NCBI RefSeq assembly: GCF_004339085.1
Contig: NZ_SMFX01000001.1
Span: 881,227-945,226 of the forward strand
Reading direction: 5' to 3'
DNA: 64,000 nucleotides
Origin: Thiogranum longum
GTDB lineage: Bacteria; Pseudomonadota; Gammaproteobacteria; DSM-19610
Shown here: positions 1 through 5,743 of the stretch, one piece after another
How positions within the stretch are numbered: position 1 is the stretch's first letter
Layout of the letters: each line of letters starts with the position of its first letter
Position numbers and translations under genes: made by a program
The notes under the pieces: model-generated
What the model was told of the DNA's origin: nothing
Database searches by the model: none
Seen by the model: only the letters and a program-made list of their open reading frames with translations

Positions 1-26
1 GGCGCGGCTGATGGGTGACGTTAGCG
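1..26 (+). repeat. attC site (3' part only)
   Basis: The window opens inside an integron attC site. Its right core site GTTAGCG lies at 20-26 and is the exact reverse complement of the CGCTAAC at 619-625 that closes the first cassette, which is what a cassette boundary should show. The left part of the site lies outside the window. Confidence 0.75.
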
Positions 27-51
27 CTAAGAATAAGGAGAATCAACAATA

Positions 52-624
52 ATGAATATTGCTATTAAGTTTTCAATGCTTGTTTTATTTGCAGCATTAG
101 TCGGGTGTGCAAATCCCCTCAACCGCGCAACATCTGATCGTTACTCGCAAACATGCTCGGAAGCTGAAAGAGCAGGAAACATGCAAGTAGCAGCGGAGGC
201 ATGCTATCGAGCCTACGTTAACGTCGAGTGGGGTAACTTAGGGCCAGAGGCGAAATCCGAGAAATTATATAATTTTGGTAGAGTGCTACGTAAATCAGGC
301 CGTTACACCGACGCAAAAGAGGCGCTTACAAGGTCGCTCGCTGAAGAAGAAAAGCTGTCTGGTAAAAGTAGTATAAAAAGTGGCAGAAGAATGGCAGAAC
401 TTTCAGCAACCTACCTAGAATTAAATCAGTTTGAAGATGGCGCTAAATATTTGGATGCCGTTCTTCCTATCACCGCCCAATACTCTAAGAGTGAAAAGCA
501 ATTTATTGCGGCACTGTTGTACTTTTATGGCAATAACCTAAAGGATGTACAAAAAGCTAAAAGCTACCATGCAAAGATGGCCGAGCTTGGTTACTCAGAG
601 GCAGATTTTGAGCAAAAGCGCTAA
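52..624 (+). CDS. TPR-like lipoprotein (integron cassette 1)
   Basis: A 190-aa predicted lipoprotein of unknown function. Residues 1-19 form a signal peptide with lipobox LVGC, so Cys19 would be lipidated. The rest is alpha-helical with TPR-like segments around residues 65-95 (YNFGRVLRKSGRYTDAKEAL) and 110-135. A ribosome site AAGGAG sits 10 nt upstream of the ATG. The stop codon lies inside the attC core CGCTAAC, so the gene fills its cassette completely. I do not recognise a named family beyond the TPR fold; a role in envelope protein interactions is inference only. Confidence 0.8.
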   Translation: MNIAIKFSMLVLFAALVGCANPLNRATSDRYSQTCSEAERAGNMQVAAEACYRAYVNVEWGNLGPEAKSEKLYNFGRVLRKSGRYTDAKEALTRSLAEEEKLSGKSSIKSGRRMAELSATYLELNQFEDGAKYLDAVLPITAQYSKSEKQFIAALLYFYGNNLKDVQKAKSYHAKMAELGYSEADFEQKR

Positions 625-690
625 CAAGGCGCTCGTTCGGACGCAAACTACGCTGCGCTTCGTTTGCGCCGCACAGCTTTGGCGTTATGT
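619..690 (+). repeat. attC site 1
   Basis: Integron recombination site of 72 bp. The left core CGCTAAC (619-625) pairs with GTTAGCG at 20-26 and the right core GTTATGT (684-690) opens the next cassette. The inner arms GACGCAAAC and GTTTGCGCC form the imperfect hairpin expected of an attC. A decayed relative of this site lies at 7955-8030. Confidence 0.85.
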
Positions 691-715
691 AGTTAATGAT
701 TAATTTAAACCGATC

Positions 716-904
716 ATGATAATTAATATGAAATACATAGTAGGTTCTTTAATTATAAGCTTTGGCATTATTTTTGTAGCGGTTGTATTGTTGATTTCGC
801 TGAATGTGCAAGCGCCAGAAAGTGTTATGAAATATTTGGGGTTGGCATGGGCTGTATTAGCGATTGTTTCATACCCACTAGCAAAAAAATTGATTCGTAA
901 TTAA
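716..904 (+). CDS. small membrane protein (cassette 2)
   Basis: A 62-aa hydrophobic protein with two predicted membrane helices (about residues 7-29 and 40-57) and a basic C-terminus KKLIRN. It is the only reading frame of its cassette. An alternative start at 728 would remove four residues; neither has a clear ribosome site. No family is recognised. Small two-helix proteins are common integron cargo, so this is annotated as a hypothetical inner-membrane protein. Confidence 0.6.
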   Translation: MIINMKYIVGSLIISFGIIFVAVVLLISLNVQAPESVMKYLGLAWAVLAIVSYPLAKKLIRN

Positions 905-928
905 TGAGGTGCCAACGTATTTAATGCC

Positions 929-994
929 ACATAACAACCGCCTCAAATTGACGCGGTGCGTAAACGCGCCTCACAATCTAGGCAAGCGTTATGT
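929..994 (+). repeat. attC site 2
   Basis: A 66-bp site with left core ACATAAC (929-935) and right core GTTATGT (988-994). The left core is the reverse complement of the core that opens this cassette at 684-690. The inner arms contain GACGCGGTG and TAAACGCGCCTC. Confidence 0.85.
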
Positions 995-1015
995 GTTTAA
1001 ACAACAGACTAATAA

Positions 1016-1558
1016 ATGAACCCTCAAGAAGTCATTGATTATTGGTACTCAGATCAGGTCAGAAGCCAGTGGTTTTCATCTACGCCGGAGTTAGATGCCG
1101 AGATTCGCAGTAAGTATGAAACTGTTTGGGAGCGAGCGGTAGAAGGCGAGCTAGATGGGTGGAAAAAGGATGCTCTGGGTAGCTTAGCTTTAGTTCTAAT
1201 ATTTGATCAATTTCCGCTCAATATGTTTCGAGGTGAAGCAAAGAGCTTTAAAACCGAGGGAGACGCGATAGAAGTTGCAAGAGCTTCTATTAATAATGGT
1301 TTTGTACCTCAGCTCAATGATGAGCAATTGTCATTTTTATTTATGCCGTTTATGCATAGTGAAAAAATAGAGGATCAAGACCTAGCGGTTAAGCTTTTCC
1401 GTGAAAACGAATTAGAGGGAAATCTTGAATTCGCGAAACATCACAGAGATATAATTCGGAAGTTTGGGCGTTTTCCTCACCGAAATAGAATATTGGGGCG
1501 AGAGAGCACTGTTAAGGAGCTTGAGTATTTAGGGAGTAAAGGTTCATTCAATGGGTAA
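1016..1558 (+). CDS. DUF924 family protein (cassette 3)
   Basis: A 180-aa soluble protein of the DUF924 family, a helical TPR-like fold found in many bacteria and lower eukaryotes with no established biochemical role. Family hallmarks are the N-terminal VIDYWYSDQVRSQWF (residues 6-20), the central SLALVLIFDQFPLNMFRG (about 57-74) and the late FPHRNRILGRES (about 154-165). Length fits the family. DUF924 members occur as integron cargo elsewhere. No toxin partner or membrane segment is visible. Confidence 0.85.
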   Translation: MNPQEVIDYWYSDQVRSQWFSSTPELDAEIRSKYETVWERAVEGELDGWKKDALGSLALVLIFDQFPLNMFRGEAKSFKTEGDAIEVARASINNGFVPQLNDEQLSFLFMPFMHSEKIEDQDLAVKLFRENELEGNLEFAKHHRDIIRKFGRFPHRNRILGRESTVKELEYLGSKGSFNG

Positions 1559-1564
1559 AGAAAC

Positions 1565-1681
1565 ACATAACCAGGCGTTCGAGCTGACCCAAAACCCGTG
1601 GTTTGAATTGCGGTGTCGCTTCGCGTCACTATACCGCAATTCAAACCACGGGTTTTGTGCTGCTCAACTTGGTCGTTATAC
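1565..1681 (+). repeat. attC site 3 with long perfect hairpin
   Basis: An unusually long 117-bp site. Left core ACATAAC (1565-1571) matches GTTATGT at 988-994; right core GTTATAC is at 1675-1681. The interior holds a perfect 24-bp inverted repeat (1591-1614 and 1633-1656) around an 18-nt loop, in contrast to the imperfect stems of the other sites in this array. Confidence 0.85.
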
Positions 1682-1709
1682 CTCTGAAAAATAATCGCTT
1701 TTATCTACA

Positions 1710-1738
1710 TTGACATGTACACGGAATGTACATACACT
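1710..1738 (+). promoter_or_regulatory. brnTA promoter and operator
   Basis: A near-consensus sigma-70 promoter: TTGACA at 1710-1715, 17-bp spacer, TACACT at 1733-1738. The spacer contains two TGTACA palindromes (1716-1721 and 1727-1732), a good candidate operator for autorepression by the BrnTA complex. The expected transcription start coincides with the A of the brnT ATG at 1745, so the mRNA would be leaderless. Confidence 0.75.
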
Positions 1739-1744
1739 TATCTC

Positions 1745-2026
1745 ATGGACTTTGAGTGGGATCCAAGGAAGGCTGCCGAAAATCTCCGCAAACGCGGGGT
1801 GGACTTCGCTGATGCGGTGATTGCTCTAGAGGATGAAAACGCTCTTACCATTGAAGATAGGGATCACCCGGAACAACGTTTTAAAACATTGGGACTGGGG
1901 CCGCAATTGAATGTCCTTTTCGTTGTTCACGCTGAACGTGGCGAAAATTGTATTCGCATTATTTCAGCCCGGAAAGCCGATCGCAGTCAAACCAAACAGT
2001 ATTATCAAGGCCTGAGCTATGAGTGA
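1745..2026 (+). CDS. brnT: BrnT family toxin (cassette 4)
   Basis: A 93-aa BrnT-type ribonuclease toxin with a RelE-like fold that acts on RNA in the cytoplasm and is neutralised by BrnA. Family signatures are FEWDPRKAAENLRKRGVDF near the N-terminus, the central EDRDHPEQRF and the C-terminal RIISARKADRSQTKQYYQ. The start at 1745 was chosen over 1715 because 1715 lies within the promoter; no Shine-Dalgarno precedes it, consistent with a leaderless transcript. The gene overlaps brnA by 8 nt, suggesting coupled translation. Confidence 0.88.
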   Translation: MDFEWDPRKAAENLRKRGVDFADAVIALEDENALTIEDRDHPEQRFKTLGLGPQLNVLFVVHAERGENCIRIISARKADRSQTKQYYQGLSYE

Positions 2027-2267
2027 AGATTTCAGTAAAGGAAAACGAGGCGCCGTAATCAAGCCTGACCCAAACAAGGTTCGTATCACCATTCGTTTAG
2101 ACGCGGACATTATTGAGCACTTCAAGAACCTGGTGCATGCTGCAGGAGGCGGAAACTACCAAACGCTTATAAACGAAGCATTGCGTGAGCATATCAAAGC
2201 ACACGATAAATCATTAGAAGATGCATTACGGAAAGTTATCAGAGAAGAGTTAAAGCAAGCGGGGTAA
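2019..2267 (+). CDS. brnA: BrnA family antitoxin
   Basis: An 82-aa ribbon-helix-helix antitoxin that should bind BrnT and the operator at 1716-1732. The region VRITIRLDADIIEHFKNLV (residues 21-39) carries the beta strand and first helix of the fold, followed by YQTLINEALREHI and a charged C-terminal tail that would wrap the toxin. It overlaps the end of brnT by 8 nt. The partner, order and length are typical of BrnTA modules. Confidence 0.87.
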   Translation: MSEDFSKGKRGAVIKPDPNKVRITIRLDADIIEHFKNLVHAAGGGNYQTLINEALREHIKAHDKSLEDALRKVIREELKQAG

Positions 2268-2268
2268 G

Positions 2269-2326
2269 GTATAACAATGCGGCCCAATCCGACGCGCGTA
2301 TGCGCGGCTGGCCTTAATCGTTATGC
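2269..2326 (+). repeat. attC site 4
   Basis: A 58-bp site with left core GTATAAC (2269-2275), matching GTTATAC at 1675-1681, and right core GTTATGC (2320-2326). The interior GGCCCAATCCGACGCGCG closely resembles attC site 6 at 3563-3623, so the two sites share recent ancestry. Confidence 0.85.
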
Positions 2327-2333
2327 CGCAGGG

Positions 2334-2361
2334 TTGACATACTATATAACGTATATATACT
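2334..2361 (+). promoter_or_regulatory. relE-xre cassette promoter and operator
   Basis: TTGACA at 2334-2339, a 16-bp spacer and TATACT at 2356-2361. The spacer is an AT-rich inverted repeat (TATATA-ACG-TATATA) that could serve as the Xre operator. The ATG lies 9 nt after the -10 hexamer, so any 5' leader would be three bases at most. Confidence 0.65.
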
Positions 2362-2370
2362 AATTAAGGT

Positions 2371-2652
2371 ATGTGGGAGATATACGAGCACAGGAAGGCC
2401 GTAAAGCAGCTTGCGTCGCTGCCAATTGACGTGCTCAAACGATATGAAAAATGGAAAGATATCATATTGATAAGTGGCCCTGATGGGTTGAAGCAAATTA
2501 GAGGCTTTAGGGATGAGGCGCTTCGTGGTGAATGGAAAGGGCATCGTTCATCTCGTCTAAACATTCAGTATCGCGTCATCTACAAAATCGAGAAGGATCT
2601 TGTTTTGGTTCAGGTGGTTAACGTGACGCCGCACGATTATCGTAGGAAGTAA
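2371..2652 (+). CDS. RelE/StbE-type mRNA interferase toxin (cassette 5)
   Basis: A 93-aa RelE-superfamily toxin that would cleave mRNA on the ribosome. Recognisable features are the helix EHRKAVKQLASLPIDVLKRYEKW, the strand segment LKQIRGFRDEALRGEWKGHRSSRLNIQYRVIYKI and the basic C-terminal VVNVTPHDYRRK, where the His/Arg/Tyr-rich end is typical of the catalytic surface. It is followed after one base by an Xre antitoxin. Toxin-first order resembles HigBA modules. The exact subfamily is uncertain. Confidence 0.85.
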   Translation: MWEIYEHRKAVKQLASLPIDVLKRYEKWKDIILISGPDGLKQIRGFRDEALRGEWKGHRSSRLNIQYRVIYKIEKDLVLVQVVNVTPHDYRRK

Positions 2653-2653
2653 G

Positions 2654-2914
2654 ATGAAAGATTATCGAAAAGCAAAGAAGTCGGTGGATGTCTCTGTTGG
2701 GGAGTCGGTTCGGATTCTTCGTGAATTACAGGAAATGAGTCAGAACGAGCTTTCTGAGCTAACGGGCATTCCGCAATCCACCATCTCTGCCATTGAGAAT
2801 GATCGAGTCAACCTTGGAGTGGAGCGGGCAAAGATTCTTGCCAGGGCGCTTAAATGCCATCCCGCTGTTCTCGTCTTTCCGGGTTGGGATGTTCGCCAAG
2901 AGTCTGCGGCATAA
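2654..2914 (+). CDS. Xre family HTH antitoxin
   Basis: An 86-aa helix-turn-helix protein of the Xre/Cro class, the expected antitoxin and repressor of the preceding RelE-type toxin. The HTH spans about residues 21-55, with LRELQEMSQNELSELTGIP as the first helices and QSTISAIENDR as the recognition helix. It follows the toxin stop by one base. Its own stop codon is embedded in the attC core GCATAAC at 2909-2915. Confidence 0.87.
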   Translation: MKDYRKAKKSVDVSVGESVRILRELQEMSQNELSELTGIPQSTISAIENDRVNLGVERAKILARALKCHPAVLVFPGWDVRQESAA

Positions 2915-2968
2915 CCAATCATTCGAACCGACGCTAGAAATCAGCGCGGTTCAATTCAATCGTTAGAG
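2909..2968 (+). repeat. attC site 5
   Basis: A 60-bp site with left core GCATAAC (2909-2915), matching GTTATGC at 2320-2326, and right core GTTAGAG (2962-2968). A nearly identical but truncated copy is found at 5694-5743. Confidence 0.87.
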
Positions 2969-3003
2969 AACTTAAGCGACTGATGCATATGCCGTTTATG
3001 GTG

Positions 3004-3012
3004 TGCTATTAT
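3004..3012 (+). promoter_or_regulatory. extended -10 promoter of parE-type TA cassette
   Basis: TGCTATTAT forms an extended -10 element (TGn plus TATTAT at 3007-3012). No good -35 is visible at the proper distance, as is normal for extended -10 promoters. The ATG at 3019 lies exactly where transcription should begin, again implying a leaderless mRNA. Confidence 0.55.
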
Positions 3013-3018
3013 TATCGC

Positions 3019-3264
3019 ATGGCAACTTCAGCACGCGAACTATATCAGCAGGCGATGGAACTCGAAGACGAAGAGAGGGCTTCGCTTGCTGGGCTTTTAT
3101 TGGAGAGTTTGGACACGGAAGTGGAGGAGGGGGTTGAAGCGGCGTGGCTAGAGGAAATAGAACGCCGGATGGCGGCGCTGGATTCTGGTGATGCCAAATT
3201 GGTTCCTTGGGAAGATGTAAGGAATCGACTCCTAAAAAGGCTGGATGCCGCAGAGAACAGTTAG
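3019..3264 (+). CDS. addiction module antitoxin (cassette 6)
   Basis: An 81-aa acidic helical antitoxin of the 'putative addiction module component' family that pairs with ParE/RelE toxins. The segment ARELYQQAMELEDEERASLAGLLLESLD is characteristic, followed by an acidic linker and the family-typical WLEEIERRMAALDSGDAKLVPWEDV. I chose the ATG at 3019 rather than 2983 because homologues begin at this point and the promoter -10 lies at 3007-3012. It overlaps the toxin gene by 20 nt. Confidence 0.83.
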   Translation: MATSARELYQQAMELEDEERASLAGLLLESLDTEVEEGVEAAWLEEIERRMAALDSGDAKLVPWEDVRNRLLKRLDAAENS

Positions 3265-3541
3265 ATTTCATTCGGCAGCAATTAACGAGGCTGATGCGGC
3301 CTTTAGTTGGTATGCGCAACGCAGCCTGCTTGCTGCCCGTGCTTTTACGCAAGAATTAAATCATTCGGTAGAGATGGTTCGAGAGGGTCCGGATCGATGG
3401 CCTCGATTCGGTACCAGGGCGCGTCGTTATGTAATGCCCCGGTTCCCATTCAGTCTTATATACAGGTTGAAGGGTCAGGAAGTCGAAATCATTGCAATTG
3501 CACATCACAAACGTAAACCTGGCTATTGGCATTCCCGTTGA
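3245..3541 (+). CDS. ParE/RelE family toxin
   Basis: A 98-aa toxin of the ParE/RelE superfamily. Visible signatures are the N-terminal VRFHSAAINEADAAFSWYAQRS, the central RWPRFGTRARRYVMPRFPFSLIYRL and the C-terminal IIAIAHHKRKPGYWHSR, in which AHHKRKPGYW is a hallmark of these partners of the addiction-module antitoxins. Whether it attacks gyrase (ParE-like) or ribosome-bound mRNA (RelE-like) cannot be told from sequence alone. Confidence 0.86.
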   Translation: MPQRTVRFHSAAINEADAAFSWYAQRSLLAARAFTQELNHSVEMVREGPDRWPRFGTRARRYVMPRFPFSLIYRLKGQEVEIIAIAHHKRKPGYWHSR

Positions 3542-3562
3542 TTGGTGTTTGCTGGATTCGCC

Positions 3563-3623
3563 CTCTAACCATGCGGCCCAGTCCGACGGGCGTACCGCGT
3601 GCGGCTGGCCTTAATCGTTAGAG
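3563..3623 (+). repeat. attC site 6
   Basis: A 61-bp site with left core CTCTAAC (3563-3569), complementary to GTTAGAG at 2962-2968, and right core GTTAGAG (3617-3623). The interior resembles attC site 4. Confidence 0.85.
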
Positions 3624-3664
3624 GTTGCATACTGCTAATCGCCTGAATTTTAATACATATAAAA

Positions 3665-3696
3665 ATATGGCATATTGGCCATATCCAGACTATACT
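3665..3696 (+). promoter_or_regulatory. brnT-like cassette promoter and operator
   Basis: A perfect 7-bp inverted repeat, ATATGGC (3665-3671) and GCCATAT (3678-3684), overlaps the expected -35 region. The -10 hexamer TATACT is at 3691-3696 and the ATG at 3703, seven bases from its last base. The -35 itself is poor, so the promoter may need help or be intrinsically weak. Confidence 0.65.
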
Positions 3697-3702
3697 GACC
3701 TT

Positions 3703-3984
3703 ATGAGCAAGGACAGCTTCGATTGGGATCCAGAGAAGGATCTAGCAAACCAGTTAAAACACGATATCTCGTTCTCGGAAGCGCAGTATGCTTTCGCCGA
3801 CCCGAGCAGGATAATTGCAGAAGACCTGGCCCATAGTAATAAAAAAGAAAAACGGTATTTTTGCTTTGGAAAGGTTGGAAGTGGTGTCGTGACGGTGAGG
3901 TTTACTTATCGCGCTGGTGTAATTCGAATATTTGGCGCCGGTTATTGGCGGAAAGGTAAAAAGATCTATGAGCGCGAAAATTAA
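3703..3984 (+). CDS. BrnT-like toxin (cassette 7)
   Basis: A 93-aa BrnT-family protein, distantly similar to the one at 1745-2026. DSFDWDPEKDLANQLKHDISFSEA corresponds to the family opening, followed by DPSRIIAEDLAHSNKKEKRYFCFG, VVTVRFTYR and a C-terminus rich in basic and aromatic residues. The start at 3703 fits homologues and has no ribosome site, in keeping with a leaderless message. It overlaps the following antitoxin by 17 nt. Confidence 0.83.
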   Translation: MSKDSFDWDPEKDLANQLKHDISFSEAQYAFADPSRIIAEDLAHSNKKEKRYFCFGKVGSGVVTVRFTYRAGVIRIFGAGYWRKGKKIYEREN

Positions 3985-4249
3985 ATATACCGATGAAGAG
4001 CTTGGTGAGCTGAAGGTGATAGCTGATTTCCTCCCATCTCCAGAGGAACTTGCCTTTAAGGAAGATACCGTAAAGGTCACCATTTCTCTTAGCAAAGAAA
4101 GTGTGGAATTTTTCAAGCAAGAGGCAAAAAAACATAAAACGCAATATCAAAAAATGATCCGGCGCTTATTGGATGTGTATTCAGCATCGCAACAGCAACC
4201 TCTAACAAGGCGCTCAACCGGACGCGCAAAAAAACGGCGTGCCTGTTAG
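3968..4249 (+). CDS. CopG/BrnA-like antitoxin with attC-encoded C-terminus
   Basis: A 93-aa ribbon-helix-helix antitoxin for the preceding BrnT-like toxin. VKVTISLSKESVEFFKQEAKKHKTQYQKMIRRLLDVY (about residues 42-78) holds the RHH motif. There is no stop before the attC: the last 15 or so residues, LTRRSTGRAKKRRAC, are translated from attC bases 4203-4246, giving a strongly basic tail. The start at 3968 is preferred over 3932 because it begins just inside the toxin 3' end, as in other pairs. Confidence 0.8.
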   Translation: MSAKIKYTDEELGELKVIADFLPSPEELAFKEDTVKVTISLSKESVEFFKQEAKKHKTQYQKMIRRLLDVYSASQQQPLTRRSTGRAKKRRAC

Positions 4250-4263
4250 CCTGGTCGTTATAT
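4200..4263 (+). repeat. attC site 7
   Basis: A 64-bp site with left core CTCTAAC (4200-4206), complementary to GTTAGAG at 3617-3623, and right core GTTATAT (4257-4263). It overlaps the coding sequence of the antitoxin that precedes it. Confidence 0.85.
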
Positions 4264-4289
4264 TTTGCAATAAACATCTGTTTTACCGC

Positions 4290-4317
4290 TTGACAAGGTA
4301 CTCCATTGGAGTATGCT
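4290..4317 (+). promoter_or_regulatory. higB2-like cassette promoter and operator
   Basis: TTGACA (4290-4295), 16-bp spacer, TATGCT (4312-4317). The spacer contains a perfect 6-bp inverted repeat ACTCCA-T-TGGAGT (4300-4312), a likely operator for the downstream HTH antitoxin. The ATG is at 4327, so the leader is at most about three bases. Confidence 0.75.
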
Positions 4318-4326
4318 TGATCTTAC

Positions 4327-4656
4327 ATGATTACCGTCGCAGAAACAGGGACGTTTCAAAGAAAAGCGAATCAGCTCCTTTCCGAAGAGGAAAAATCGGA
4401 TCTGATTGCTTATCTTTCGGAAAATCCGCAAAGCGGTGTCCTTATCCAGAATACAGGGGGTATCCGCAAGCTCCGATGGGCCAGGAGTGGTGGAGGGAAA
4501 AGTGGCGGAGTAAGGGTTATCTGCTATTTCCATAGCGAAATAATGCCTCTCTATCTTCTCACTGTTTTTGGGAAGAATGAAAAGGCCAATATTTCTATGA
4601 AGGAAAAGCAGGTGTTGTCCAGGCTCGTTAAAGAGCTGGTGAGTTTCTGGAGTTAG
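4327..4656 (+). CDS. HigB2-like RelE family toxin (cassette 8)
   Basis: A 109-aa toxin resembling the HigB2 group of RelE-type ribosome-dependent mRNA interferases. Characteristic segments are SEEEKSDLIAYLSENPQSG, VLIQNTGGIRKLRWARSGGGKSGGVRVICYF (central, with the basic loop) and LYLLTVFGKNEKANISMKEK. Family members of this length pair with an Xre antitoxin encoded downstream, as here after 4 bases. The start codon is not preceded by a Shine-Dalgarno. Confidence 0.87.
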   Translation: MITVAETGTFQRKANQLLSEEEKSDLIAYLSENPQSGVLIQNTGGIRKLRWARSGGGKSGGVRVICYFHSEIMPLYLLTVFGKNEKANISMKEKQVLSRLVKELVSFWS

Positions 4657-4660
4657 AGAG

Positions 4661-4948
4661 ATGGGTAAAGCATTTGATGAAATACAAGAAGGTTTAACCG
4701 ATGCGATCAGCTATTCCAAGGGAAAGAAAAGTAAAGTCGTCGAGCATACGCCGGAAGAAATAAACGTGAAGGCTATTCGTGAAAAAACCGGGATGAGCCA
4801 GCAACGATTCTGCGCGGCTTTTGGAATTTCACTTGGTACCCTGCGTCATTGGGAGCAAGGCTTGCGAAGCCCTAGAGGGGCTGCCCGGGTTTTACTCAAG
4901 GTTGTGCAAAAGAACCCGGAGGCGGTTATTAAAGCAATCTCGGAGTAG
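4661..4948 (+). CDS. HigA2/NadS-like HTH antitoxin
   Basis: A 95-aa antitoxin with a C-terminal Xre-type HTH (about residues 40-80: IREKTGMSQQRFCAAFGISLGTLRHWEQGLRSPRGAARVLL). The N-terminal 35 residues (AFDEIQEGLTDAISYSKGKK) are typical of the toxin-binding arm of HigA2/NadS proteins. It probably represses the operator at 4300-4312 with its toxin. Confidence 0.87.
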   Translation: MGKAFDEIQEGLTDAISYSKGKKSKVVEHTPEEINVKAIREKTGMSQQRFCAAFGISLGTLRHWEQGLRSPRGAARVLLKVVQKNPEAVIKAISE

Positions 4949-4952
4949 CCAA

Positions 4953-5024
4953 ATATAACCATGGCGTCGAGCAGACGTCAGGGACGCAGGCGCGCGCTGC
5001 CGCTACTCACGCCAACCGTTATGT
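4953..5024 (+). repeat. attC site 8
   Basis: A 72-bp site with left core ATATAAC (4953-4959), complementary to GTTATAT at 4257-4263, and right core GTTATGT (5018-5024). Confidence 0.85.
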
Positions 5025-5025
5025 G

Positions 5026-5418
5026 CTAAATCGCATTTTTTAAGCGTAGGTGCTTATGAAATGCCTGGAAGTCTTTATCGGAATGAAGTAATGGTAGACT
5101 ATACTCAATACAGAAGGTTGCGATAATCGAGTCTATAGTTTTTCTGACGGTAACGCCTTTCTTTCTTAACAACCTAAAATTATCAGCACTTTTTACAGCG
5201 ATGCTGGTATTGAGCATATTGAATACGGTAAGTGATGTAAGTAGATTCTTTGCGGTTTTGTAGTCCTTATCATTTCTGAAACCCTGCAAAACCTCAGCAA
5301 GAATCAAATCTCCTGTAGCAACCGGTTCAATGCCAAGCAATGAATCAAGCTTGTCAGTTTCAGGTGTCGGGTTGCCGTTGAAGTAATCAACCCAGACACT
5401 GGAATCGACAAAGATCAT
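5026..5418 (-). CDS. vapC: VapC family PIN-domain toxin (inverted cassette 9)
   Basis: A 130-aa PIN-domain ribonuclease. The acidic metal-binding residues are visible as MIFVDSSVWVDYF (Asp5), LILAEVLQGF (Glu42), a late DSIIATFCIEYSLPLLHSDKDF with two further aspartates. It is encoded against the direction of the array, so its stop codon abuts the right core of attC 8. It overlaps vapB by 4 nt. VapC enzymes usually cut tRNA or rRNA; the target here is unknown. Confidence 0.87.
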   Translation of the reverse strand: MIFVDSSVWVDYFNGNPTPETDKLDSLLGIEPVATGDLILAEVLQGFRNDKDYKTAKNLLTSLTVFNMLNTSIAVKSADNFRLLRKKGVTVRKTIDSIIATFCIEYSLPLLHSDKDFQAFHKHLRLKNAI

Positions 5419-5609
5419 CTGTTGAGTCTCATGCTATCAAGATCGCCGTCCCATTTGAGCTTGCCCTTAAATTTCTTGATCGCTTGCTGTTTATTTAATC
5501 TAATCAGTGCCTTGAGGCCAAGCTCAACTGCCTCACGCTTGGTTTTAGCGCCGGTGAGTTTAAGTGCATCAGCCATGAGTTTGTCATCGATAACAATATT
5601 GGTGCGCAT
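5415..5609 (-). CDS. vapB: VapB family antitoxin
   Basis: A 64-aa antitoxin of the type with N-terminal MRTNIVIDDKLMADALKLTGAKTKREAVELGLKALI, a DNA-binding swapped-hairpin or RHH-like region, and a toxin-binding tail (KFKGKLKWDGDLDSMRLNR). I chose the ATG at 5609 because GGAG lies 7 nt upstream; a GTG at 5615 would overlap that site. Unlike the other TA operons here, this one has a normal ribosome site. Confidence 0.86.
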   Translation of the reverse strand: MRTNIVIDDKLMADALKLTGAKTKREAVELGLKALIRLNKQQAIKKFKGKLKWDGDLDSMRLNR

Positions 5610-5620
5610 AACCACTCCGA

Positions 5621-5650
5621 ATGTGTATAATTAAGCGTGCGTGTACACAT
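5621..5650 (-). promoter_or_regulatory. vapBC operator
   Basis: A perfect 7-bp inverted repeat, ATGTGTA (5621-5627) and TACACAT (5644-5650), with a 16-nt spacer lies directly upstream of vapB. A possible -10 (TATACA, minus strand) overlaps the proximal arm. Typical position for VapBC autoregulation. Confidence 0.55.
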
Positions 5651-5693
5651 TAAAGCATATCTGCAGGGTTGGTTTCAAGCGTCCCCGTAGCGC

Positions 5694-5743
5694 ACATAAC
5701 CAATCATTCGAACCGACGCTAAAAATCAGCGCGGCTCAATTCT
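5694..5743 (+). repeat. truncated attC site 9, end of intact array
   Basis: Left core ACATAAC (5694-5700) pairs with GTTATGT at 5018-5024 and closes the vapBC cassette. The next 40 bases match attC site 5 almost base for base, but the match stops at about 5743 before the right core. The intact array therefore ends in a deletion or rearrangement junction. Confidence 0.8.
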
